Source: Dasypus novemcinctus
Taxonomy: Eukaryota > Chordata > Mammalia > Cingulata > Dasypodidae
Length of the DNA: 64,000 bases
Assembly: GCF_030445035.2 (NCBI RefSeq)
Contig: NC_080699.1
Coordinates: forward strand, 11,470,001-11,534,000
Direction: 5' to 3'
The notes below the pieces were generated by a model that ran no database searches, had not been told where the DNA came from, and saw nothing but the letters and a program-made list of their open reading frames with translations. Shown here piece by piece: positions 53,901 through 64,000 of the stretch. Position 1 is the first letter of the stretch. Each line of letters opens with the position of its first letter. The position numbers and the translations under genes are program-made.

Positions 53901-56900
53901 TTGATGTAGAATTAAGCCTTTCTCACCATTTTTCTCCATAATCATCAAGCTTTTCAAAAGTTACTCAATGTATTATTCAAATATATTTTACAAATACTTG
54001 GTTAAATTTTTATTTTTCCTTAGTCATCAAAGGATATGGAATGATTCTCTGATGCATTATCCATCTTCCATTGATTCATCCTTAGTGTGACTGGTTGAGA
54101 AGCCTTAATCGTAATGTTAGAAATGAACACAAAATCTGGAGTACGGACGGGTGGATGACTTTGTGATCAACTAATTCCTACCTTAAAATTATCAGTGAAA
54201 ATCATTACTAAGGCCTCTGTTAGTTTCTACTAAAGTCCTTTCCAAAACCCTTGGAGAAATCAGTTCAAACGTTGCTCAGAGTACTGTGATTGCTACAATG
54301 CCTTTCAGGGTCATAATCAGCAACCCACTGATGGTACCCAGCAATGTTTCTGATTTTCATCTGACCTAAATAGTACATTCAACTATCATGGTATCATCCC
54401 AATACAATCTTCATGATCATATACTCCTCAGAAATTAGCCTAGTAGATGGAGCATTTGGAAATCAAATCAAAGAAAAAGCACATGAATTTTTTCTACATA
54501 GCACTTTGAAGTTAAAGGTCATTATATTTCCCCGCAAAGAATAGAATATAATTGTCAGTGTGACATGACTTCTTGTGAATGCTTAACAAGAGTCAGCTAT
54601 CTTCAGATTTTGACCTTGACAATTTGTGTGACTACCATGATACTTCAGAGTGAGTAGAATTGCTTTCCATTGTTCCTGTCTACTTTTCTTGTATTGTTCA
54701 TCTTCTTAAGGGTCTATTTGTTATGACTTTGATATATTCTTGAGACTTTTCACAAATTAGTAATTCAAATATTCAGAAAATCAATCCATCAATTCCATTC
54801 AATAATATTTTTACCTTTAATTAAAACAATGAAGTGTTGTCATCCAAATAGCTCAAGGGCTATGAGAATTGAAGAACTGAAATTAGGGAAGTGTATCTCA
54901 TGCTCAGTACAGGCAAGAAAGAGCTCTTCTTTAGGAAAGAAAAATCTTTTCCTTTGAATGTTTTTGTTCTTTCAACAATCAGCAAGTTCTTTCTGAACTT
55001 ATGTTTGGAGAGCAAAGAGGTTCCTTTATCTGTTTACCATTTGTAAATTCTGATGTTTCATCTCGTAGCATTCCTTCACAGTCATTCCCTTTTGTAAAAT
55101 CTATACTTAGATAGTTATGGTAAATTTTGAAAGAATGTATATATCGTATTAACAACATGTCAGTGTATTTAGGACATTAATGAAGTAGTTGTCAGTAACA
55201 AGCAGGAGCAGTGGATCTCAGGACATAGAAAAAACATGGACTTTATATTCTTAAAGATATTGAAATCTAGTTATTGTTTGCTGTTTATAAAATTCTCACT
55301 CCTCTATGGGGAAATTTTACCTTCGAAAATTATAACTTAAAGCAAGAGTTATGGAGTAAATGATGAAATCGTGGCTTGCACACTTTATGGTAGGTGAAAA
55401 TGCATACAGAATGTACAACTGCCTATTAAACCGTTGCCTGGGGCTTGGCATGAATGTTCCATTTTATTTAGTAATTATATAGCAGCAAGTTATTTAAGAG
55501 TCTAAATCAGGATGGTCTATCTGAAAGAAACGTGCATTGACATATATATGGAATTAAAGGAACTTATATATGAAAAGAAAAAAATAAGATTCAGATATTT
55601 GTAGAAATATCAGATGGAAAGCATTTTCTTTGTCATACAAAATTTAGGTATTTATTTTGTCTTTTTAATCTAATTATCTACATTTACATTTGTGTTATTG
55701 AAGAAATTTTCATTTTTAAATATTTTTAGTGAAATCAAAATATTTCATATTTCTAATAGGATGGATAAAGGTTAAGGAATATTAGTATGAGTGTCATATT
55801 GTCTCAGCTTACAAAATATTTAATTATCTGGCCTTTCCTAATTTCCAAGTTGTCAGTAGTATTACTGAAATAGGTACAGAAATTGATGTGTCTATTTCTG
55901 GCATTCAAATTATATAGTAGACATTATAATCATGTCCCAGGAAAAATTAAATTTATGTATTAATTGATATAAACTGTCAAATTAGCATTAGCACAGAGAG
56001 AAGGGTTTCCAATAATGAAAATACCTGCTTTTTCCAACCATTACCTCTTTGAAAAAAATCAGTAAAACTAATGTCCTTAAGTACAAAAGGCATCTCCTAA
56101 ATTTTTTCTAAAAATCCATTGAATTTATTATTTAAATACTAACTTATTGGTCTTGAAATACTTTTTAAATTGTACTTTCTGCTCTTTATGCTTCTAGAAA
56201 CCTGAGGCATTTTTGTAGACAGACAAAACTGAGCTGTGACTAGGTTTTATTTATAAAAGAGCATCATGATTTTTCAAAGTACAGTTAACAATGAAGTGTT
56301 TTATTAAATTACAAGTATTTGGGGTGAATGAGTATTTAACCACAGTTCTTTATAGGAACGAACCCTGCCTTTAGATGAGTTTATTGCTTGCCAAGAGTTT
56401 ATCGGATAAAGAAGATGAAAGAAGTTAATTTTCCATTTTTCATTCTGAAGAGGTTTCTTTTTTTTAAATTTTATAGTCTACATTGTAAAAATGAGGTTTT
56501 AGCACATGTGTAACTGAACTTTAAATAGGGTATTGAAAATGCCCTAGAATTTGTAAAATATTATATTACAAAGGAAAACAGGAATGTGTCTAGAAAAACA
56601 AGAGCATAAGTCACTATTTGTGATAAGAAGAATTAGACAGAGATTAAGGTAGATAACTTCTGGGGGTACCAACTGGTAAAAGTCCACGAATCCAAATATG
56701 AATAATTTCAAGCAGAAAGGAAAGAGAGTAAAAAGGAAAAGTTACTCATAAATAAAACAGCAGGTGACAAATTATTTTGGCAGTGACATTTGACATCGCC
56801 TGTACGGAAAAAAAATTATAGGGTTATTGGACCCAGGTACTCAGGTGTGAAATGAACAAAAGCCTCATGAGTTCTTTGTTGAGTATTTTGTGGAAGTTTT

Positions 56901-57945
56901 AAAGATATGTTATTTCTAGGAAAGTAGCCGGATATAATGAACTCATAATTTCCTTATTAAACATGAATTGAAAATGAATGCTAGGTAGATAAGCATTTAA
57001 AACTGCTGTTGAAATTGAATTCAAAACTTCTAGTCAAGATAATTGACTGAATCCACGTGTTAATCTTCTCTGTGTTCTGAAATATCAAGCAAGTGATATT
57101 CAACAAATAAAAAGACATAGAACCTTATTGATGAATAGAATGGGAGAAAGGCCGTCATTTGATCCTAGAATATGTACAGACAGGAAGCCAAGAGGGAGAC
57201 AATGAATTTGGCTGCACTCCAAGGAGCCTGGTTATTAAAAAATGCATGTCAGGTCTAGGGTACTGATTGGCTTCCTACTCAAACATCCTGTGGCAGCTGC
57301 TGTGGGCAGTTTATCCAAACGTTATCTATATTATCTCCCAAGCTTTTCCTAATTAGAAGAGCCACGACTGTAACCATTGAGGCTAAAAATACCAACTGCT
57401 CACTTTTGGAGACTCCTTACATCATGGGCATGAACATTTGTCTCAATCCTGACCAACTGGACCTGAGGAGAAGTCTTGAGAGACTTCTGGGGAAGGTTTT
57501 CTTCATGAATGGAAGTGATTCATAAGGGAAAACACCCCTTTTCTTCACTGTATTTGTTGTGTCTACATGGGAAGCCAAGAATTGCTGTAGCCACTGGTGA
57601 CTAGGACAGAAGTCTAAGACTCAAAACACTTTATCAAAGATGGCAAAGAAGAAGGGAAAAAATAGTGTGCCTGTGTCCTAAACAGCATCATTCAATCTCT
57701 TAATTAACTCTGGAACAACGTACCCAATGTCTGTAAATGTTCCACACTGTTTAAGCAGCTTTATTTGGATGCTCTTTTACTTGGGGCCATAACCTCCTAA
57801 CTGACAGGCATCCTAAAATAAAGCCTGTTAATTGCCGATCTCCTACCTTTTCCACTGAGTTCCAATCAATTTGAATTGCTTAATTCTAAAATATGAACAA
57901 ATAGGCAAGGGTCACCAGGTTTTTAATGACAGCCTGTAATATTAT
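50926..57945. other. Repeat-poor part of intron 2
   Basis: Seven kilobases in which I recognise no element firmly. A moderately GC-rich patch at about 52600-52870 is followed by an octamer atttgcat (52892-52899) and homeodomain-like cores. A short GATAT-type simple repeat lies at about 52415-52450. No coding exon could be supported. Confidence 0.4.
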
Positions 57946-57949
57946 ATTC

Positions 57950-58540
57950 TGAAAGAATATCAGAAAAATTATCTCAGAGGAAAAAGAAAATTCAGTGAAT
58001 AGAGCATAAAACTAAAGCTTCTAATTTGTATCCTCAGATAGATTCAGAAGTATTTACAAGAACAGGATAAAGTGAAAATGGAACCATGAACAAGAAAAGA
58101 ATATGGAAATTTAAAACATTGATAAAATTAATAAGTATTTTAAAATATAAGGTCAGGGAAACCTTCCAAAAGTAGAGCAATATGACAATAAGAACAGGAG
58201 ACCATAAGAGAAAAGGTGAGGGGAAAAAATCAACGAGGAGTTCTAATAGCTAATAATATTTCTAGGAAGAAGAAAATAATTAATTTGAAAAATAAATGGA
58301 ATTTGCCAAATCTTAAAGATATGAATTTCCTGATTAAAATTCTTATTGAGTATTGAATACAATAACAGTAAAATTAGAACATCTATCAGAAATTAAAGGA
58401 TAAAGGGCAAATGCTGAAAGTTTCAGGAAAAAGAAATCGATTACAAAGAATGAGATTTAGAACAGCAACAAAATTCTCATAAACAATATTGAATGTCAGC
58501 AGACTAGAATTATTACATAGAGATATGGGATAATTCAAAA
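57950..58540 (+). mobile_element. Old L1-type relic
   Basis: A-rich text ('ctgaaagtttcaggaaaaag', 'aagatttagaacagcaac', 'attgaatgtcagcagactag') resembles old L1 sequence in + orientation. The younger LINE-1 begins at its right edge, apparently inserted into it. Confidence 0.4.
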
Positions 58541-59763
58541 GTGTTTTTTTTTCTTTAAAAGATAAATTTTATTGATACAGTTAATAAAGCATAAATCCAT
58601 CCAAAGGGTACAATCAGTGGTATTCGTTGTAATCACATATTTGTTTGTTCATTATGAACTTCAGTCATTCTTAGAGCACTTTCATTATTCCAATAATAAT
58701 AATAAACAGCCAAAACTCATCACCTCTCCATCTCTCTATGCTTTCCCTGCCATACATAGCTGTTTTTTTTCTTCTTTCTAGTTTATTTGTATTTAAATTC
58801 TGTAAAAACAGTCTTATATATGCAATATCACCCATATTCATGTTTTACATGAGGTTTTACTATCTTATATAGTCCCATGTTGGAGTTTTAGCTTTCCTTC
58901 TAGTAATATACATGTTCTTAAACTTTCCGTTTTAACCACTGTCATACCCGTACAATAGTACTGCTAGGTACAAACACCATGATATGCTTTAATCATTTCT
59001 ATTCATTCCCAAAGATTTACAAACAACCTTTTTACCAGTTCTGCACAGATTAACCCTTAGCTCTCCTTTCTCTACCCTCCTATTTTCTGGTGACTTATAT
59101 TCTAATTATTAGCTCTATGAGTTTGCACAGTGTGTTTAGTTCAAAATAGTGCAGTCATACAGAATTTGTCCTTTTGTGTCTGGCATGCTTCATTCAATAT
59201 AATGTCCTCCAAGTTCATCCATGTTGTCATATGATTCATGATTTCATTTCTTCATACTACTACTTAATATCCCATCTTGTGTATACACCACAGTTTGTTT
59301 ATCCACTCATCAGTTTTTGGACACCTGGGTTGTACCCAGCTTTTGGCAATCATGAATAATATTGCTGTGAACATCAGTTCCAGAAGTCTGTTCATGTCTC
59401 TGCTTTCAGTTCTTCTGGGTATATACCCAGTAATGGTATTGCCAAGTCACATGGCAAGTCTATATTCAACATCCTTAGGAAATGCCAAACAGTCCTCTGC
59501 AGTAGCTGGGCCATTCTACATTCCCACCAACAGTGAATAAGTGTTCCTATCTCTGTACATCCTCTCCAGTATTTACAGTTTTCTGACTTTTTAATAGCAG
59601 CCAGTCTAATAGGCGTGAAATGAAATCTCATTGCAGCTTTGATTTGCATTTCCCTAATCACCAGTGATGTTGAACATTTTTTCACATGTTTCTTTGCCTT
59701 TTGTATTTCTTCTTTGGACAATTGTCTTTTCCCCATTTTTTTTAATTGGGTAGTTTTTCTTTT

Positions 59764-60267
59764 ACATATATATATATACACATTTATTTTTTAGGTTTAT
59801 TTTATTTATTTCTCCCCACTCCCTTATTGTTTGCACTTGCTGTGTGCTGTGTCTTTAGGAGGCACTGGGTACAGATCTGGGACCTCCGATGTGGGAGGGA
59901 GGCACCTAATTGTTTGAGCCACCACTCTTCCCTGCTTTGTTGTATCTCTCATTACGCTTTTTCTTCTTGTGTCTCTTGTTGCATCATCTTTTTGTGTCAG
60001 CTTGCCATGCCTGCCCACCCATCACATCAGCTCTCTGTCTTGCTCAATTTTTCTTTAGGAGGCACTGGGAACTTCTGCTGCCTGCTTTTTGTTGTGTCTC
60101 TCATGTTTTTCTTCTTGTGTCTCTTGTTGGTGACATCTTGTGTCAGCTTGCTGCACCTGCCTATCAGGCCAGCTTGCTGTCTTCTTTAGGAGACACCAGA
60201 AACCAAACCATGGACCTCCCATGTAGTAGGCAGGAGCTCAGTTGCCTGAGCCACATCCACTTTCCAG
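59764..60267 (-). mobile_element. Rearranged DAS-type SINE in the LINE-1
   Basis: About 500 bp in minus orientation, longer than the other copies and built of repeated parts: 'tctttaggag' occurs three times (about 59851, 60053, 60182), and two tRNA-like head ends (…gggacctccgatgtggg… near 59880 and …ggacctcccatgtag… near 60210). The other DAS modules are only partly kept. Flanked by an imperfect 13-bp repeat tagttt(t/a)tctttt (59751-59763, 60268-60280), and LINE-1 sequence continues on both sides, so it entered as one insert. Confidence 0.75.
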
Positions 60268-61351
60268 TAGTTTATCTTTTTATTGTTGAGTTGTATGATC
60301 TCTTTGTATATCACGGATATTAAACCATTATAGAATATGTGATTACTGAATATTTTCTCCCATTGGGTTGGCTGCCTTTTCACCCTTTTGACAAAGTCCT
60401 TTGAGGTGCAAAAGTGTTTAATTTTAGAGAGGACCCATTTATTTACTTTTTCTTTTGTTGCTGTGCTTCTAGTGTAAGGTTTAAGAAACTACCACCTACC
60501 ATAAGGTCCTGAAGATGTTTTCCTACATTTTCCTCTAGGAGTTTTATGGTTGTCACTTTTATATTTAGGTCCTTTATACATTTTGAGTTAATTTTTGTAT
60601 AAGGTGTGAGATAGGAGTCTTCTCTCTTTCTTTTGGATATAGATATCCATTTGGCCCAGCACCATCTGTTGCATAGACTTTTCTGGCCCAGCTGGGAGAG
60701 CTTGACAGTCTTGTCAAAACTCACTTGACTGTAGAAGTGAGGTCTATTTTTGAATTCTCAATTTGGTTCCATTGGACAATGTATCTGTCTTTGCCAGAAC
60801 CATGCTATTTTTGCCACTGTAGCTAAGTAGTATACTTTAAAACCAGGAAGTGTGAGTCTTCCAACTTGGTTCTTCTTTCTTAAGATCTTTTTGGCTATCT
60901 GGTGCTGCTTACCCTTCCAAATAAGTTTAATAATTGGTTTTTCCACTTCTGCCAAAAAAGGCTGTTGAGACCTTTATTGGGATTGTGTTGAATCTGTGAA
61001 TCAGTTTTGGTAGAATTAACATCTTAATGAGATTCAGTCTTCCATTCCGTAAATATGGAATGTCCTTCCATTTATTCAAGTCTTCTTTGGTTTCTTAGAG
61101 TAATGTTTTGTTATTTTCTGAATACAGTTTCTTTATGTCCTTGGCTAAGTTTATTCCTAAAAATTGTTTTAGTTGCTATTTATAAATGGATTTTTTTTTC
61201 TGATTTCCTCCTCAGATTGCAAATCAGTAGTATATAGAAACGCTATTGATTTTTGCATATTAACCTTGTATCCCGCCAATTTGTTGAACTCATGTATTAG
61301 TTATATTACCTTTGTTGTTGATTTTTCAGGAGATGCTAGATATAAGATCAT

Positions 61352-61363
61352 ATCACCAGTGAA
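61352..61363 (-). pseudogene. Mutated reverse transcriptase active site of the LINE-1
   Basis: The catalytic motif of L1 reverse transcriptase is FADD. Here the minus strand reads ttc act ggt gat, FTGD, followed by MILYLAS as expected. The first catalytic aspartate is Gly, so even an otherwise intact protein would be inactive. Confidence 0.75.
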
Positions 61364-61556
61364 TAGTGAAAGTATTACTTCTTCCATTCCTATTTGGGTG
61401 CCTTTTATTTCTTTATCTAGCCTAATTGCCCTAGCCAGAACTTCTAGCACAATATTGGATAGTAATGGTGACAGTAGTCATCCTTATTTTCTTCCTGATC
61501 TCAGTGGGAAGGCTTTCAGTTTTTCACCATTGATTACAATGCTAGCTGTAGGTTTT

Positions 61557-61971
61557 GTTTTGTTTTTTTAAGATTTATTATTAATTTATTTCTCTCCCCT
61601 TCCCCTCCTGTTGTCTGCTTTCTGTGTCCATTCGCTGTGTGTTCTTCTGTGTCTGCTTGTATTCTTGTCAGTGGCACCGGGAATCTGTTTCTTTTTTTGT
61701 TGTATTATCTTGCTGCATCAGCTCTCTGTGTACTGTGCCACTCCTGGGCGGGCTGCACTTTTTTGCGCTGGGCAGCTCTCCTTGCGGGGTGCACTCCTTG
61801 CGTGTGGGGCTCCCCTATGCAGGAGACACCCCTGCGTGGCCTGGCACTCCTTGCGTGCATCAGCACTGCACATGGGCCAGGTCACCCAATGCTCCAGGAG
61901 GCCCTGGGTTTGAACCCTGGACCTCCCATGTGGTAGGTGGACGCTGTTTCCATTGAGCCAAATCTGCTTCC
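61557..61971 (-). mobile_element. DAS SINE, full-length
   Basis: Long copy in minus orientation with all modules, including ggtttgaaccc (B-box complement, about 61907-61917). Exact 11-bp target-site duplication ctgtaggtttt (61546-61556, 61972-61982) in the host LINE-1, which resumes without loss. Confidence 0.95.
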
Positions 61972-63758
61972 CTGTAGGTTTTTAATATATGCATTTTACC
62001 ATATTGAGAAAGCTTCCTTCTATTCCCATCTTTTGGTGTGTTTTTATCAAGAAAGATACTGTGTTTTGTCAAATGCCTTTTCTTCATCAAACAAGAGGAT
62101 CATTTGATTTTTCTCCTTCAATTTATCAACATGGTTTATTACACTAGTTGATTTTCTTATGTTGAGCTAGCCTTGTATACCTGGCTGTTCTTGGTATATA
62201 ATTCTTTTAATGTGGTTTTGGATTCTGTTTGTAGGTATTTTGTTGAGGATTTTTGCATCTATATTCATTAGAGTTATTGGTCTGTAATTTTCTTTTTTTG
62301 TAGTATATTTATCTGGTTTCAGTATTAGGGTGACGTTGGTTTCATAGAATGAATTTGGTAACATTCTTTCCTATTCAGTTTTTTGGAAGCACTTGAGCAA
62401 TATCTATATTAGATCTTTGAATGGTTGGTAAAATTCTCCTGTGAAGCCTTCTGGTCCCAGGTTTTCATGTTCGGGATGTTTTTGATGACTATTTCCTTCT
62501 CTTCACTTGTGATTGGTTTGTTGAGGTCTTCTATTTCTTTTGGGGTCAGTGTAGATGGTTTGTGTGTTTCTAGAAATTTGTCCATGTCCTCTACATTGTC
62601 TAGCTTTTTGGTATACAGTTGTTCATGGTATCCTCTTATGATCTCTCTTATTTCTGCAGGGTCAGTGGTAATGTCCCCCCTCTCATTTCTGATTTTATTT
62701 ATTTGCGTGTCCTCTCTTTATTCTTTGTCAGTCTAGCTAAGGGTTTGTCGGTTTTCTTGCTTGCAAAGAACCAACTCTTGATTTTTTTTGATTCTCCCTT
62801 GTTTTATTGTTGTCAATTTCATTTAATTTCTGCTCTGACCTTTAGTATTTCTTTCTTTCAGCTTGGTTTGTGATTGGTTTGCTGTTCTTTTTCTAGTTCC
62901 TCCAGGTGTGCAGTTAGATCTTCAGTTTTAGCTCTTTCTTCATTTTCAATGTAAGCATTGAAGGCTATACATTTCCCTCTCAGCATTGCCTATGCAGTGA
63001 CCCATAGGTTTTAATATATTCTCTTCTCATTTTCATTCATTTCAAGGTATTTGCTGAGTTCTCTTTCAATTTTTCTTTAACCCACTCATTGAGTGTGTTG
63101 TTTAATCTCCATTTATTTATGGATTTTCCATTTTACCATCTGTTATTGATCTGCAGCTTCATTTTTTTACGATCAGAGAAAATGCTTTGTATAATTTCAT
63201 TATTTTTAAACGTATTCAGACTTTTCTTGTGACCCATCATATAGTCTGTCTTGGAGAAGGTGCCCTGAGCACTTGAAAAAAAAGTACATCCTGCTCTTTT
63301 GGGGTGCGCTGCTCTATAGAGGTATGTTAGGTCTAGTTCATTTACCATATTATTCAAGTTCTTTGTTTCTGTATTTATCCTCTCTCCAGATGGTTCTATC
63401 CAGTACTGAGAGTGGTGTATTGAAGTCTCCAACTATTACTGTAGAGACATCTATTTCTCCCTTCAGTTTTGCAAGTGTGTGCCACATGGATCTTGGGGCA
63501 CTTAAGTTAGGGGCATAAATATTTATTATAATTATTTCTTCTGGGTGAATTGCCCCTTTTATTAATATGTAATGACCTTCCTTATTCTTTATAACAGTTT
63601 TGCATTTGAAATCTATTTTGTCCAATATTAGTATTGCTACTCCAGGTCTTTTTTGGTTATTATTTGCATGGAATACCACTTTCCAAACTTTCACTTTTAT
63701 CCTGTTGTGTTCTTACATCTGAGGTGTGTCTCTTGTACGCAACATGTAGACTGCTCAT

Positions 63759-64000
63759 ATTATTTTGAAAAGAGAAGGAAAAGCAGTGTGGCCTGCAGGA
63801 CAAAGGGTAGCGAGCGAATGGGGGAGAAAGCACAAGGTGAGGTCTGAGAGTTAGGGGCATATGAGGACTTAGTCAGGGCAAGGTGTTTGGGTTTATCACA
63901 CGTTGGGATAAAGAAAGAAAACGAACATGCAGACAAAATTAGGGACATATTAATACATCACAAATTCGATACAGTAGTATAATACTCTTCCTGTATTATA
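63759..64000. other. Sequence beyond the LINE-1 truncation point
   Basis: No homology recognised; still GRIA4 intron 2. Confidence 0.4.

Larger units (their letters stand above)
58545..63758 (-). mobile_element. 5'-truncated LINE-1, split by two DAS SINEs
   Basis: Minus-orientation LINE-1, about 4.3 kb without its inserts. From its 3' end: T-rich tail (58546-58555), 3' UTR to about 59170, ORF2 from about 59200 to 63758. Minus-strand frames show, from N to C, the endonuclease (GHYILIKGAIHPEE, VIVGDFNTPLSVLDR; 63350-63694), reverse transcriptase ([18 protein letters not shown]; 62167-62364), the thumb/linker (KPIIKLIWKGKQ; 60758-60955) and the cysteine-rich end (YWRGCTEIGTLIHCWWE; 59392-59781). 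The truncation falls in the endonuclease. Its 3' UTR is of a different type from that at 2803 and 46735. Many frame breaks. Confidence 0.9.

Noticed and set aside
63350-63694. An intact endonuclease gene
   Set aside because: Only the 5'-truncated endonuclease part of a broken LINE-1 ORF2, with frame breaks downstream.

Overview
This is mammalian nuclear DNA from a xenarthran, most likely an armadillo such as Dasypus. The evidence is at least seven long copies of a tRNA-derived SINE that matches the armadillo DAS-SINE family as I know it, two short relatives, and a young LINE-1 complement, all lying over relics common to placental mammals (MIR, L2, old L1, MER5, ERVL/MaLR LTRs). The species call is inference. 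The only protein-coding gene is the 5' end of GRIA4, the AMPA-type glutamate receptor subunit GluA4, on the + strand.

Layout. 1-8640 is upstream flank built of old L1, MIR, L2 and LTR relics, one LINE-1 tail (about 2803-4640) and one DAS SINE (6044-6313). About 8690-10220 is a strong CpG island with the promoter and 5' leader of GRIA4. Coding exon 1 is 9847-9934 (signal peptide and start of the mature chain), intron 1 is 9935-11234, and coding exon 2 is 11235-11393 (start of the extracellular amino-terminal domain, with two N-glycosylation sequons). All the rest, 11394-64000, is the unfinished second intron; exon 3 is not in the window.

Intron 2 starts with about 4.7 kb of AT-rich sequence in which I recognise no repeat. 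After that come nested transposable elements: DAS SINEs at 16639, 33262, 34255, 37895, 59764 and 61557; a probable solo LTR with an 80-bp direct repeat at about 18750-19365; an ERVL/MaLR provirus-like unit with two unlike LTRs (42982-45391) carrying a long AT microsatellite; an internally deleted LINE-1 that keeps its 5' promoter repeats, ORF1 and 3' UTR (about 46735-50925); and a 5'-truncated LINE-1 (58545-63758) split by two SINEs and with a damaged reverse transcriptase active site. About 50.9-57.9 kb holds nothing I recognise.

Function. The two coding exons join in phase 1 and encode residues 1-82 plus the first base of codon 83. The leader has several upstream ATGs, one of whose reading frames stops on the GRIA4 start codon itself. 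I found no prokaryotic system, CRISPR array, tRNA or rRNA gene, or second protein-coding gene. The least ordinary items are the leader architecture, the half-LINE-1 and the mosaic LTR element. Borders given as 'about' were judged by eye from recalled family consensus sequences.
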